Positions 11,001 through 20,878 of a stretch of 64,000 nt of DNA are shown piece by piece. The number at the start of each line of letters is the position of its first letter. Within the stretch, counting starts at the first letter, position 1. The position numbers and the translations under genes were made by a program. The stretch comes from Histomonas meleagridis (lineage: Eukaryota; Parabasalia; Tritrichomonadida; Dientamoebidae). Below the pieces are notes generated by a model. It worked only from the letters and a program-made list of their open reading frames with translations. It had not been told where the DNA came from and made no database searches. The DNA lies in contig WSYJ01000009.1 of the NCBI GenBank assembly GCA_020186115.1, positions 62,001 to 126,000 of the forward strand. The letters are read 5' to 3'.

Positions 11001-14000
11001 TGAATTTAGTCTTATTTAAATCATTTAAATATGTACTAACATTATAATTAATTGGATTATTAATTAATGGTATTAAAAAACATTTCAAAAACATTTCTTT
11101 AGCGATTTCATTTGATTGAAGTTTAGCAAATTTAGATAAATAATATGAAAATTGTGGTGGCGGATTAAATGTATCGATGAATAATGAAATCTTTTCCATT
11201 TTTGCATTCTTTAATAATTTATTTAAGTCATAATTAGTAATCATTTGTTTAAACCAAGATATAAAGAATATTGAAATCGGATTTTCTTTATCGAATATTC
11301 CTTTTTCATAATATTTCGACATTTCTTCAATTAATTCATCATGTTTATTATATACTATTAAACAAGAAATTGCTGATTGTATAAATTTAATATTTAATTC
11401 TGGTGGATTCTTAAATAACTCGAAATTATTCTTTGTTAAATAATCATAAAGTTGATCTTTATATTTTAATTTAAATGATTCTGGTGGTTCTCGTGAACTA
11501 CGTGCAGAAAATAATAATCGATTAATGATTTCATAATTTTCTTCTTGGGATGATTCAATTGTTGATTTTTTACGACTTGAAATACTATTACTTTGTTTAA
11601 CTTCAAATAATTCATTTGAAGAAGAAATCGTCATACCTGATAATAATGTTAATGACTCTAATAAAAGTGATTGGAATAAAGGTTTTGCATTTTTAGCTAC
11701 TTGTATATAAATAGGCCAAGCTAAAGTACTATTATTCTTTAATAAATTATTTAATGATGTTTGAATATGTATTATCATTTCTTTAGTTTGATTTGATTCT
11801 AATAATTCTGATAATGAATTAACTACAAATGAGATAATTTTTATCGATCGATTATCTGATGTAACTTCAGTAATATTTGGATTTGATTCTGATAAATCAA
11901 AACTTAAATTCTTTAATAATACTGGAAATGTTCGAGATATTAATAATGAAGTACGATAATTAAATGTATCTTTAGTTTTAATAGCATATCTTAAAGATAA
12001 TTCAATTACTGTAACAAATGTAGAGATTCGATTATATTGATTAGTTACCAAATTAGTAGAATAAAAATTAGTTATAAACTTCATCATACTTTCAATGAAT
12101 TTTTGTGTTTGATTTTCAAATACATTAAATTGTATAATATTAAAGAAAATTGGTATTGTAGTTTCAATCAATGAAATTGCTTCTTCATTTAATTGTTGTT
12201 TACAAAACGCTGTTAACATATCAATAGATATTATCCAATAATAAGGTCGATCATATTGGAAATTAGTAGCACGTGAAAACCATTGAGTTTTAGATATTTC
12301 AAAGAATGTCGGAAACACATTAATATCCAAATATTGAAAAGCATTTGATAATGAAGGCACATCTTCATTTAAATAATATATAAATAAAAAGAATGTCGAA
12401 AAGAAATATGAAGATAATGAAGTAATTTCAGTATTAGGAATTCCTACATTTTCAAGTCGATAACAAAAATGACATAAGAATTCAGTCATTGTTGAAATTC
12501 GTTTTATATCTGGAATAAATAATAATTGTAATCGACTAATTTGTATGAAATTAGTTACTGATACTTCTTCTGATTGTAATCTCTTTGTTAAATAATTTAA
12601 CCATGCAGCCATTACATATTTAATTATTGTCATTAATCGTTCATCATTTTGTGGGATATCATACATAGGGAAATGATAACGATTTTGGAAATTATATAAT
12701 GCGCAAATTTGATCAATTAATTCATCAATTGAATCCAATTTATTTAATCCAATAATCGAACGTAATAATAATGAAATAGTCATTAAATGATCGACATTTT
12801 CATTAGTAATTTCAGCCTTATTATTATCGATTGTAACTGATAAACAAACATAAGTCCAATGTAAAAACATATTAAATAATGTATAAAATGTATCTGCATT
12901 CGGTGCATTTAAATTAATTGCTAATTCTAATTCAGTCTTAAATGCACTTATAACTTCTGATACACTTTTCATTATTTCAGTATTTGGGATTTTCGATATA
13001 TATTCTTCATTATATGTCCATGTACATTGTAATAATAATAAAAATGGTTCAATATCAAATGTATCAACACGTGATATATATGACAAAATATTTTTTATGA
13101 TTCCTGTTTGTACTGATATTGCTGGATTTGAAACAAGAAACTTTTGGAATGGTATTGGATGTTGGATAATTGAAGTAGGCATTGATTGATGTGATAATAT
13201 ACTATATAAAGTAAATTCTTTTGTTGTTCGGCCGATTAAATTAACAATATCAACAATTAATTTAGCTTCTTGTTCTTTAGATGATTGTTCAATAGAACCT
13301 ATACGTAAGAAGTTAAGAACATCATTTAAATGAATAGTCATTTGTTCAAAATGTCGTGTGGTAATATACTTTTGATTACCTTGAATTGGATAATCATTAA
13401 ATACTAATGATAAAAAACTTACATAAACACTCCAACTTTGTGTTGATATTAAATTACCAATTAACACTGTCGATGATTGACATTGTGAGCCTGCTTTAGC
13501 ATAATCTAATGCTGCATATCGTGGGAAAAACTCTGTTAACATTGGGCCTGATGATAAGATGTCATTTTTCTTATTAAATAAGAAATCAGTAAATTTGGGT
13601 GATTCTTTCGTAAGAAATTCGATGATTAATTGAAATGATTGTGCTGACTTTTGTCCAACAAATACAGCTTCTATTAATTCTAACATGGCAAATGAATAAT
13701 ATAAACGGTTGACAGGTTTCTTAGATTTATAATCTTCGACCGTTTTGAGAACGGTTTTAAACGGGTGCGATTTCTTTGAACTGCTGGCGACCGTTAACTG
13801 GGTATGACACATTGGTATTAATGCACAGATAATTGCTATTAATTGAGGTTCTAAGTCTTTCTTACTTTTCCATAAGGTATCTAGAACAAATTGAGCTGAT
13901 TCTAAACCACTGTTAATAAGTTCAGAATGCTCTTTAGGATATTGCGTGAAAAATTTATATAAAAAAACATAAAACCCTTCAAAAAAGGGTATGCGTTTTT

Positions 14001-14583
14001 CAGGTGTAATTATTGGAATAATGGTTTGGATGGCTTGAAGTGCTGAATCAAATGAAGCTGTTGTAGCTGTACAAAGACTAACTTGACGAAGAATAAACAT
14101 TGGATCAGTTTTGGATGATATGGATTTGGATAATGATTTAAGAGGATTTTGTCCTAATCTAACAAAAAACTTAAAAAGTCTTTCAAGACTCTGTTCAAGT
14201 TTTTGATAATTTGGTTGAAATGCTTCTGCAGGGATTTGTGCCATCGTTAAAATCTTCGAATTAAATTCTTCGTATGGTTTTTTGATTGGCAAAAGTTGTA
14301 TAAGATCTGAAAGAGCTAATAATGACTTTACAACATTTGGTAATACAGGTTCTGGTGATTGAAACACTGTCATTTTTTGTGCAAGAGCATTCATTAAAGA
14401 TGGGACGGTAGCTCCTTCATCAAAAATACATAACCCTGCTGCATCAGTTACATATGTACATCCTGGTTTACGGAAAAATGCCAAGGTATGAAAACTTAGG
14501 AATGATTCAACTGAAGTTCCTGATGAAATAAGTTCATTTTCTAGATCTTCTATTAATAGTTGTAGCGAAGTAATTTTTTTCAT
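8032..14583 (-). CDS. Neurofibromin-like giant HEAT/Sec14-PH protein (Ras-GAP region weak)
   Basis: 2183 residues in one frame from ATG at 14583. Most of the length is alpha-helical HEAT-like repeats. Residues about 1240-1400 look like a CRAL-TRIO/Sec14 fold (YVLIINIKNLTEVTIQ, KIKKIYLINPSYESAKLIN) and about 1400-1500 like the linked PH module of neurofibromin, ending ISLKTNKGKCILNALMLLK, which mirrors the human segment that ends ECEAIVQSIIHIRTRW. A candidate remnant of the Ras-GAP helix that carries FLRFINPAIVSP is FLKCFLIPLINNPINYN, about 150-200 residues earlier, but the arginine finger is not evident. So the Sec14-PH plus HEAT architecture supports a neurofibromin/IRA relative in which GAP activity may be lost. 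An 8-Asn run lies near residue 1306, encoded by an AAT microsatellite (about 10645-10668). Family call is moderate. Confidence 0.5.
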   Translation of the reverse strand: MKKITSLQLLIEDLENELISSGTSVESFLSFHTLAFFRKPGCTYVTDAAGLCIFDEGATVPSLMNALAQKMTVFQSPEPVLPNVVKSLLALSDLIQLLPIKKPYEEFNSKILTMAQIPAEAFQPNYQKLEQSLERLFKFFVRLGQNPLKSLSKSISSKTDPMFILRQVSLCTATTASFDSALQAIQTIIPIITPEKRIPFFEGFYVFLYKFFTQYPKEHSELINSGLESAQFVLDTLWKSKKDLEPQLIAIICALIPMCHTQLTVASSSKKSHPFKTVLKTVEDYKSKKPVNRLYYSFAMLELIEAVFVGQKSAQSFQLIIEFLTKESPKFTDFLFNKKNDILSSGPMLTEFFPRYAALDYAKAGSQCQSSTVLIGNLISTQSWSVYVSFLSLVFNDYPIQGNQKYITTRHFEQMTIHLNDVLNFLRIGSIEQSSKEQEAKLIVDIVNLIGRTTKEFTLYSILSHQSMPTSIIQHPIPFQKFLVSNPAISVQTGIIKNILSYISRVDTFDIEPFLLLLQCTWTYNEEYISKIPNTEIMKSVSEVISAFKTELELAINLNAPNADTFYTLFNMFLHWTYVCLSVTIDNNKAEITNENVDHLMTISLLLRSIIGLNKLDSIDELIDQICALYNFQNRYHFPMYDIPQNDERLMTIIKYVMAAWLNYLTKRLQSEEVSVTNFIQISRLQLLFIPDIKRISTMTEFLCHFCYRLENVGIPNTEITSLSSYFFSTFFLFIYYLNEDVPSLSNAFQYLDINVFPTFFEISKTQWFSRATNFQYDRPYYWIISIDMLTAFCKQQLNEEAISLIETTIPIFFNIIQFNVFENQTQKFIESMMKFITNFYSTNLVTNQYNRISTFVTVIELSLRYAIKTKDTFNYRTSLLISRTFPVLLKNLSFDLSESNPNITEVTSDNRSIKIISFVVNSLSELLESNQTKEMIIHIQTSLNNLLKNNSTLAWPIYIQVAKNAKPLFQSLLLESLTLLSGMTISSSNELFEVKQSNSISSRKKSTIESSQEENYEIINRLLFSARSSREPPESFKLKYKDQLYDYLTKNNFELFKNPPELNIKFIQSAISCLIVYNKHDELIEEMSKYYEKGIFDKENPISIFFISWFKQMITNYDLNKLLKNAKMEKISLFIDTFNPPPQFSYYLSKFAKLQSNEIAKEMFLKCFLIPLINNPINYNVSTYLNDLNKTKFINKLTKSIKYQELLESIINAEPIYPVIKIDTFTIDREIVLSFIGNRPTSIDRLLSTYSNKSLKPEDALIINSYNWLMDCGKFSNDLNAIYILPTKIPELSSESISIQFFSHFNNNNNNNNGYVLIINIKNLTEVTIQHFVYILKNSTKEFRQKIKKIYLINPSYESAKLINDKFTPLLKQYPKLTEKMKITDNISLYLTSNDKVYLPENAFGITLERRGYISVTYNSISASFIICNTSIVLSSSIMILNEKINVYCQIPIYNIQSVENKSNDIIFKYKTKTGLQTISLKTNKGKCILNALMLLKERVNTVPQLNISTLLSTMKPLFQIQMISFSLYLIALHPSYLINQVLQLFEAAIKSTNESIKNCPIITISSSNINMGILFEEVIKSGYLEDVVISLINYIDVNEKKSLIALSVLLPLFVQFTNISNNIPSLSKVISGIYQTVIDPQMFYALQRYFFNEINNKTAIEVSIYIILQSNIDINISKCCLQSFMWNHDKLIGEIIIKKLFDGIIRRRTFGHLISPIKFFSVIPTLPFNSKEFVTIDLPLYFFGLVMGLAYSSDELIQMLSPCFEGMFESIIQINPNLQIQLNTAQQKINSLILHPKTLRPIELITLTDSILKTIDTNYQERYQSFFIDTKLDDNPEIWFIKKSGSLLYKEGTIEDALQFIIKMSNLFDFDDYGPQKLSLCLESLNKTIIKFDNKSLIPTSLLFPIIFCSNHSTKMLRIASINLLQPILNYTFPNNDFNDMKIIKELNKVINNSLIIKYQSFYSINFIDNFSLSLSTSLTCTFIEIDTRKYAIDLFKFISMKLKKSKSNVFFIIPLIVFGNNDILSWIHNNLYDENVSGKTDKEIAAELIFKDFDKRNEIEIDWIINYLAQFFGGSNCKERFDDILDLLIYGANNFLNKFAKFRVYLYKKCLNLINNEKTKNTIERLSTLGAALIDNQKIQKEVEQVEVNEFKRMDEMTLKEMISEALKVLSKAVYFNKIK

Positions 14584-14830
14584 CCTCTTTAATTACAACT
14601 TTAACTTTTTCAGTGACGATAGGCTTTTTACCAAAACAGCATTGCCTCTGACACTCAAAACTGTCGGTTTGTTAAATTTGTGAGGTTTAAAATTTTATTT
14701 CAAACAACCGCAGACCGTTTTTTTGCACTTTTCTGAAATCGGAACTCCCTGTTTTTGAATTGCAAATGATCGTTTTATCAGGGATTGAATTGTAAAAGTT
14801 AACAGTCATTTATTTCAAAAGACAAAATAT

Positions 14831-16681
14831 TTACTCATTTTTAATATAATATTGAAGGATTTTGTTTTTCCTTATTTTCTCTGCTAATCTATTTAACGTC
14901 AATCCCTTAATTTTTTGGACAGCTTCCAAATGGAAGAAATTTTTTATCAAAGAATCAGCAAGTAAAACTTGCGCTACAGGTGCTGTTGTTATCCAAACGA
15001 AGAAACACATTATGAAATCCTCTCTTTTATCCATCGATATTCTATAAGTTTCCAATAAATCATTGATTGTTATATTTTCTTCTCTAATAAAAGAAAAGAA
15101 AAACAATGGACAATGAAATGTATGCAACAAAAATTCTTTTAAGTTTATCATTTCTGGTAATGGCATTATGTTATCAAATTTGTTAAACATGTCGTCCTTA
15201 AAAGGAATTTTAATTTTTTTATTATTTAATTTTAATGGTGCAAAATTAACAATTTTTCTCCATAATTCTGTTAGCTTAATATAACATTGTAATACATATA
15301 CATAATCATTAATTTGAGTTGAATTTCCATTTCTTTTGAAGTATTCGATTGATGACTCATTAAAATTATCAAAGTTAAATTTAGATTTAAATATTTTAAT
15401 GGTATCAATGATTAAATCATCATTTGTTTCTTCATAATTAATCATTGTTTTGATTGTTACTACGGCTGTTTTTACATCATTAACTTCTTTAATAATTCCT
15501 TCAATATCTTCTTTATTTATATGTTTCCCCATTAAATAAAACCGAATTTTTTGGATTTTGTCTTCATCAACTTTGATTTTGTTTGTTTTTTCTATTTCTT
15601 TTTTGATTTCTTCATTTTTTATTTGCGTTTTATTATCTTTAACATCAATTATACCTATGTTTCCATTAGAATCAATAAATGAAATTCCGAATTTTTCATT
15701 TGATTCATAGAATTGTATTAATTTCCCTTTTTCATCAACATTTGAAAAAGCTGAAATAATATTTCCATTTAACATCGAATAAAGTAGAATCAATTTACGC
15801 GCTGAAACAAAAACCATTAAATATGAAGTATTCTTAGAGCGAATCCATCCAACTTGAGCATCACGAAGACCTTTAAAAACATAGAGAACATTGCCAAATA
15901 TCGAATCAACAATGATGATTCGGATTTGTTGGCGATTGATGATCTTATCAACGATGGATAAATATCGACCTGTTGGATCACATGTTATGTCTAAACCTAA
16001 GTTTTCCTCCATTTGAAGTGCCCACTCAAAATTTAGACTCAGATACTTATTCTGAAATAATGAGAAAAATGAATATTGAGTCTTTTTTGATAATGATGAT
16101 ACTGTCAAAAAAGGATCTGAACTAACTGCAAATAGTGATGGGAAATTGTTGATTCCTGAAAAAATCTCTGGGGATAATTTGGAATTAATAATAACGCAAC
16201 TGTTGAAATCTTCTTCAAATTCATAATCTTGGTGAACAATTTCTTTCCCTGTTTGAATGCTATTTAATATGTCTTTGCATGTAAATACTGCTAAAATCTT
16301 GCTTGTTTTCGCAAGAATAACTGTATATGAATCTGTGAAATGACTACTATTATAAATATTTAATTTAAGAAACTTTATTTCGTCACCTAGGCGGACAGAG
16401 GTAACATATTTTGTTTGGTCAAAAAAGAAAATATTTCCAAGATTTGTTCCAGCACATAAATTCCAAGGTTCAATTAATGCAGTTGAAATACATGTGAAAA
16501 ATTCGTTTGCTTTAATGGGCACATCCAAAATGCGAATGCCGTTTTGGGAAATAAAACTAATTTTATTTGATTCAATCATACATATTTCTGAAAAATCTGG
16601 AGATATTGTTATATTTTGTTGACTTAAAGTATCTGTTTTGACTTCTTTTGGTAATTTCCATTGAGAATCTCTGATTTCCAT
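14831..16681 (-). CDS. RAB3GAP2: RAB3GAP2-like regulatory subunit (N-terminal propeller)
   Basis: 616 residues. The N-terminal 370 residues form a beta-propeller matching the RAB3GAP2_N family. The most diagnostic stretch is DPTGRYLSIVD, then VDSIFGNVLYVFKGLRDAQVGWI, then YLMVFVSARKLILLYSMLNG and ISAFSNVDEKGKLI; human RAB3GAP2 has the same order (DPLGRVILLD, RMWKGYRDAQIGWI, FLVIYAPRRGILEVWS, VGAFNVGKHCRLL). The C-terminal half is Lys-rich and helical and ends ILQYYIKNE. It is shorter than the animal protein (about 1390 residues), so the C-terminal region is reduced. Known role: with the catalytic subunit, acts on RAB3 and as an exchange factor complex for RAB18 at the ER. No catalytic subunit is in the window. 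Confidence 0.8.
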   Translation of the reverse strand: MEIRDSQWKLPKEVKTDTLSQQNITISPDFSEICMIESNKISFISQNGIRILDVPIKANEFFTCISTALIEPWNLCAGTNLGNIFFFDQTKYVTSVRLGDEIKFLKLNIYNSSHFTDSYTVILAKTSKILAVFTCKDILNSIQTGKEIVHQDYEFEEDFNSCVIINSKLSPEIFSGINNFPSLFAVSSDPFLTVSSLSKKTQYSFFSLFQNKYLSLNFEWALQMEENLGLDITCDPTGRYLSIVDKIINRQQIRIIIVDSIFGNVLYVFKGLRDAQVGWIRSKNTSYLMVFVSARKLILLYSMLNGNIISAFSNVDEKGKLIQFYESNEKFGISFIDSNGNIGIIDVKDNKTQIKNEEIKKEIEKTNKIKVDEDKIQKIRFYLMGKHINKEDIEGIIKEVNDVKTAVVTIKTMINYEETNDDLIIDTIKIFKSKFNFDNFNESSIEYFKRNGNSTQINDYVYVLQCYIKLTELWRKIVNFAPLKLNNKKIKIPFKDDMFNKFDNIMPLPEMINLKEFLLHTFHCPLFFFSFIREENITINDLLETYRISMDKREDFIMCFFVWITTAPVAQVLLADSLIKNFFHLEAVQKIKGLTLNRLAEKIRKNKILQYYIKNE

Positions 16682-17106
16682 TAAAACTTAATTTTTTTGA
16701 TGGTGATTTTAGTTCAAAAATGGCAAAAAATTCAATGCATATATTTTGCCAGATAAATCAATTTGATCAAACACAGTGAATAAAAACAGACAATAAAAAT
16801 TTACTTGTTTCTTAAATGTAAGATATTCTTTCATTCAACGTTCTTAAAAAGAAACTTTTTCCAACCCATATGCAAACAAAATCTGTATTTTAAAAAGATT
16901 TTTGTAAACTTTAGGTTAAAATATCTTCTAATTGAATATATACTTTAAAGAATTATAAACATAAAAATTTTGTATTATCTGTTGAATTATTCTATTTCTA
17001 AGTCTTACCATCATAATTTAAATTTTTGAGATATTTTATCTGATAATGTAGTTCAAAGATTTTATTTTTAAAAATGAAAAGTGAAAATAAGTTTTTATTT
17101 TCTATT
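16682..17106. other. Intergenic, AT-rich
   Basis: Lies between the RAB3GAP2-like start and the 3' end of ankyrin gene 1. No frame or RNA gene supported. Confidence 0.5.
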
Positions 17107-17950
17107 TTATGTTTGATTTATCCTTCCTTTTTCTTCGAGCAGCTTTACAATTTCATTATGTCCTCTTAGACGAGAAATCATTAAAGCATTCCAAAACGTT
17201 ATACATAAACGCCAAAAAATACTTTCAAATTCCAAAATTTCAAAATATACATTCTAAGAATAAAACAAATATTTTCGGCTTCAAAATCAATTCCTTCAGT
17301 TTCAATGAGGCGTTTTACTATATCAATGTGACCATTTTCACATGCTCTCATAAGTGCTGTTCCATATTATTTAAATAATTTCCAAATTTGTTAAGAATAC
17401 ATAAAATATTCTAAAAAATCATTGAATGCATTGAATTCACATCTTTTGCATTAATTTCAATTTCATCACTTCTAAGAAGTAGCTCAACTATTTCTGTATT
17501 ACCATTTTGTGATGCTAAGATCAATGCTGAAAAAAGAAATTAAAATGAATTCCAATAATAACAATAAAACTTCAAATATTAAATATATACATCAAAATCA
17601 ACAAAAAAATATTTTTTGAATTCGGATTTATTTCTTTTTGTTCAAGAAGAGCTTTAGCAATACTCGAATGACCATTTTCAGCTACAATTGTAAGTGCTGT
17701 ATCAAAAACATTAAATAAAATCCAAAAATTAAAATGAAGTATAAAATAAATTAAACATTCATCAAATAAAAACTATAAATATTTTTAGCATTGGTATCAA
17801 TTCCTTTTTGTTCAAGTAATAATTTAACAATATCAATTTTACCATCTGAACAAGCATTTAAAAGAGTTGTCCAATTTCATATTAACAAACGCCAAATAAT
17901 ATTAATAAATATTAAATAAATGGGAAAAATTTCAAATGAAACAAAAAAAT
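17107..17950 (-). repeat. Ankyrin gene 1: five split ankyrin modules with exact 80-nt spacers
   Basis: On the minus strand the modules begin (first base of the Thr-like codon) at 17870, 17700, 17530, 17360 and 17190: the spacing is exactly 170 nt four times. Each of the first four is an open 30-codon block (for example TTLLNACSDGKIDIVKLLLE... and TALMRACENGHIDIVKRLIE...). Spacers are 80 nt, contain stops and shift the frame by +2. The fifth module (NALMISRLRGHNEIVKLLEE...) is a capping-type repeat ending in a TAA at 17107-17109. A proper terminal repeat and stop at the end of the array argue that the whole stretch 19114-17107 is one gene. No GTATGT donor or ACTAACACACAG acceptor is present. 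Confidence 0.75.
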
Positions 17951-19114
17951 ATCTTTTGCATTTATGTCAACTCCTTCTTGTTCAAGTACATATTTAATAA
18001 GTTCAGTATTTCCAGACAATGTTGCATAAACCAAAATATCATTAGGAATTTGTTTTCCTTTGAGGAAGTATTTTACCAGAAAAATATTTCCATAAGTTGC
18101 TGCTTCATTAATTAAAGAATCATTTATATCTAAAATATTTTCTTTAATTAAAAACGAAAGAATTTCATAATTATAATATTTAATACATGTTTTTCCTAAT
18201 TCATTATAATCTTCAATTTTAACAGTTTTATTATCATAAAGATATCTGAAAATTTTGTTTCTATGGAATTCAATTGCTGCTTCATATGCCTCTTCAAATG
18301 AAGAATGATTTTGTTCACATAAATGAATGATTTCAAGATTTCCACCTGCAACAGCATATTTTCCTGTGTTTAATGCATTAGCGCCATTCATAAGTAAGAA
18401 TTTGAAACAATTTATTGCTCCAAAGAATGCTGCGTAACTAATAATTGTTACATTTTCTTGATTAATATAAGAACATTTTTCATATAATGAGGGATCAATT
18501 TTTTGATTATAATCAAAGTTACTTTGAGATGATAAATCTTGAAGATTTTTAACATCATCATTTCGAATGACTTCAATAATATTTAAAGGATTTAAACCAT
18601 CATAAACATATTTTTTATGAAGTGTCCAATCATCCTTTTGAAGCTCTTTCATATTTAAATAAAATTGATAACGAAATGGAGCATTAGATATTAAACTTGC
18701 AATTTCATCTTCTAACATATAATGAGCAAAATATAATGAATATCTTTCTTTTATAGAACTTGTTTCAATTAATTTTTGATTGATCATTTTTTCGAGAAGG
18801 AAATTTGATTCTTGCGTTTCTAAAAGTAATAGAAATTGCATAAAAACTTCGGTTATCGTTGGTTTAATTTCTTCTTCTTTTGCTTCAATTCCTTTTATGA
18901 AATCAAAATAAATTTTATAATCGCTTTTTTGAGATGCAAAAGATGAATAAATTAATTGACAAATAATAAGGTTAAAAGAATATGGAAATTTATCATTAAA
19001 TAAATTCATTGTTAATTGAATAGCTGTCTCAATATTTTTTAAAGAAAATATGACTTCCTCAAGTGCCTGTAAAGTTATTAGGTCTTGATTTTCATTAGAC
19101 GAAGATTGTGCCAT
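17912..19114 (-). CDS. Ankyrin gene 1: N-terminal DUF3447/ankyrin reading frame
   Basis: 400 residues in the unspliced frame. The open frame extends to a GTG at 19171, but the first ATG is 19114 (MAQSSSNEN), preceded by CACTTTTTCAGTG with an Inr-like TCAGT; this start matches three paralogues in the window. Residues 1-180 are a helical N-domain; 180-330 resemble DUF3447 (DWTLHKKYVYDG, EVIRNDDVKNLQDLS, ISYAAFFGAINCFKFLLMNGA, YAVAGGNLEIIHLCEQNHSS); 330-385 are ankyrin-like repeats ending GVDINAKD. After that Asp codon (17951-17953) the frame runs into an 80-nt spacer and stops. The protein almost certainly continues in the five modules downstream (17107-17870). Function unknown; ankyrins of this family are taken to mediate protein-protein contacts. 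Confidence 0.75.
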   Translation of the reverse strand: MAQSSSNENQDLITLQALEEVIFSLKNIETAIQLTMNLFNDKFPYSFNLIICQLIYSSFASQKSDYKIYFDFIKGIEAKEEEIKPTITEVFMQFLLLLETQESNFLLEKMINQKLIETSSIKERYSLYFAHYMLEDEIASLISNAPFRYQFYLNMKELQKDDWTLHKKYVYDGLNPLNIIEVIRNDDVKNLQDLSSQSNFDYNQKIDPSLYEKCSYINQENVTIISYAAFFGAINCFKFLLMNGANALNTGKYAVAGGNLEIIHLCEQNHSSFEEAYEAAIEFHRNKIFRYLYDNKTVKIEDYNELGKTCIKYYNYEILSFLIKENILDINDSLINEAATYGNIFLVKYFLKGKQIPNDILVYATLSGNTELIKYVLEQEGVDINAKDIFLFHLKFFPFI

Positions 19115-19776
19115 ATGACTTCCAAGCAAAAGAATTCTATTCACTGAAAAAGTGGGATTGCACGACTTCACTTTTTTCTTTTCAAGGATTAAAATGATTG
19201 GTAATACATTATTATTCGAACTAAAGTTTGGTAAATATTATTACTTAAAAGTTTTTAAAGAATGAATTAGAAACTGAATAATTACTCAAACATTGGAAAT
19301 CACTCAGATATGAAATATTAAATATAACGTTATATTTTTATGAAAATTACACATGAATTAACTTTTCTGTAACAATCATTTATAAAATTAAATTTTAATA
19401 TGTAAAAGATTTTTTCATTTTGTTTTATGATAAAATTAAGCTTCTACTATATTTCATCAAAAATCATAACATTTCAAAAAAAAAAAAAAAAAAATGAGCA
19501 GCAGAATTCCATAAAGACCGTTAACGAAAAGCCGCCCCAACCCAATCCACCCGAAACATTTTTTAGGCTTTCACTTGTCGTACTCTGTTTCATAAGAACA
19601 AATCATCAAATTAAACCTAGGGAAGCCATCGATTTCTTAAATGAACATTTTTTTTGCATATCAAAATTTAACATATATTCCACATGTGGAATTATATATG
19701 AATCAAATGCAGTACATTTTAACACACTTAGAATTTCAGGGCATCATATCTTATTTCATAGACAAAAGTAATTTTT
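19115..19776. other. Intergenic; promoter of ankyrin gene 1 and 3' side of UBR-box gene
   Basis: Contains a long A-run (about 19478-19495). A 114-codon plus-strand frame (19427-19771) crosses the A-run, has no ATG after it in frame and no recognisable family; I do not call it a gene. Confidence 0.45.
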
Positions 19777-20142
19777 TTACTTATCATGATTGATGAGAGT
19801 GCATTTCCTTTCTTTGTCGCAAGCACATTCAAAAGATTCTTCTCGTACATATGAAACAACATTGTGACCCTTGTGGCAATTTTTAGAGCAATTTTCGCAG
19901 ATCTTCTTATTGCAAGTCTTGCATTCATATAAGTTTTGAGTCCATTGTCCGGGATGAACCTCGTGAGTGCAGAGTGGGATACCATTAGCAGATACTCCAA
20001 GTCCCATTCCACCCATATCAACAGCAAGTGTGGGAGCAGAACGAGTTCCTCCAATCTTTGCATCAGCGCCCATAGAAATTCCACCAACGTTCATCCCAGA
20101 AGACATTCCATTTGGTCCACCGCTCATTCCAAATCCAAACAT
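19777..20142 (-). CDS. Small UBR-box zinc-finger protein
   Basis: 121 residues. The first 55 are Gly/Met/Ser-rich and look disordered (MFGFGMSGGPNGMSSGM). The rest is a UBR box: CTHEV, then YECKTCNKKICENCSKNCHKGH, then FECACDKERKCTL, giving the conserved order C...C-x2-C...C-x2-C...CH-x2-H...C-x-C...C that binds three zinc ions and recognises N-degrons in UBR ubiquitin ligases. The usual companions (N-domain, RING, UBR4-like repeats) are missing, so it may be a free-standing recognin, an adaptor, or a regulator. The ATG directly follows TCACTTTCAATC (minus strand, 20147-20154), an Inr-like site that fixes the start. Confidence 0.75.
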   Translation of the reverse strand: MFGFGMSGGPNGMSSGMNVGGISMGADAKIGGTRSAPTLAVDMGGMGLGVSANGIPLCTHEVHPGQWTQNLYECKTCNKKICENCSKNCHKGHNVVSYVREESFECACDKERKCTLINHDK

Positions 20143-20878
20143 GATTGAAAGTGAAGTGATATCATATCATATGGGTAAATTAATTGAAATTTTGTTGGAA
20201 AAACCGGTGAAATAATGGCTTTTGTTGTTTGTAAACTATTAAAATATCAGCTATTTCTCTCAAATTTGAAAGATTTAAAAGCTTGATTGATCAACGTCAC
20301 TTTTTTGACTGTAAAATTTTTCTTCCCTTTGGCCAAATAGAATATGCTTAATTAATCATTGAACGACTCTCATTTATAATGTGAAACCTATTTATTTTAT
20401 GAATGCCAATAAGAATATTCAAAAAAATGCAGATGTATTATAGTATACATATAAACTGTTTAAGCGCTTGCGGATGCCATCCAATTTTAATAAATTATTC
20501 CTACCCAGAGCGAACCGAATGTTTTTGAGTTTCAGGATTTTTTTTTAATCAAAAAATAGGATCTATTTTTATTGAAATAAGATGACAGAAATAATTTGAT
20601 TGAAACAAAACGGTTTTAATATTTTTTTTTTTTTGAGTTCAAATATCTTTATTAATTATCATTAAATCAATGATTTTTTATAAAACATGATGTAAATTTT
20701 AGATATTGAATATTTTAAAATCATTCATTATTTCCAAGATAACCTATTTTTCAAGATACAATCAATTGAGTGAATTTTAATCGTTTTTCTCATTTCGAAT
20801 AGTTTTTTATTGTGAGCTTACTGGTTATGAACGATCGGCATAACTAACCGTCGTTTTCCGCTGTTCCATAACACTGTA
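20143..20878. other. Intergenic between divergent UBR-box gene and ankyrin gene 3
   Basis: AT-rich, with T-runs near 20530 and 20623. The right end carries taaccgtcgttttccgctg (about 20844-20862), an AACCG box 30 nt before the ATG of ankyrin gene 3. Confidence 0.5.

Noticed and set aside
17527-17950. Canonical GT-AG introns between ankyrin modules
   Set aside because: GTTTAT-like starts and ACAG-like ends occur in some spacers but not in most, and where they occur the phases do not join the modules in frame.
19427-19771. 114-codon plus-strand ORF
   Set aside because: Passes through a long A-run, lacks a well-placed ATG after it and shows no recognisable domain.
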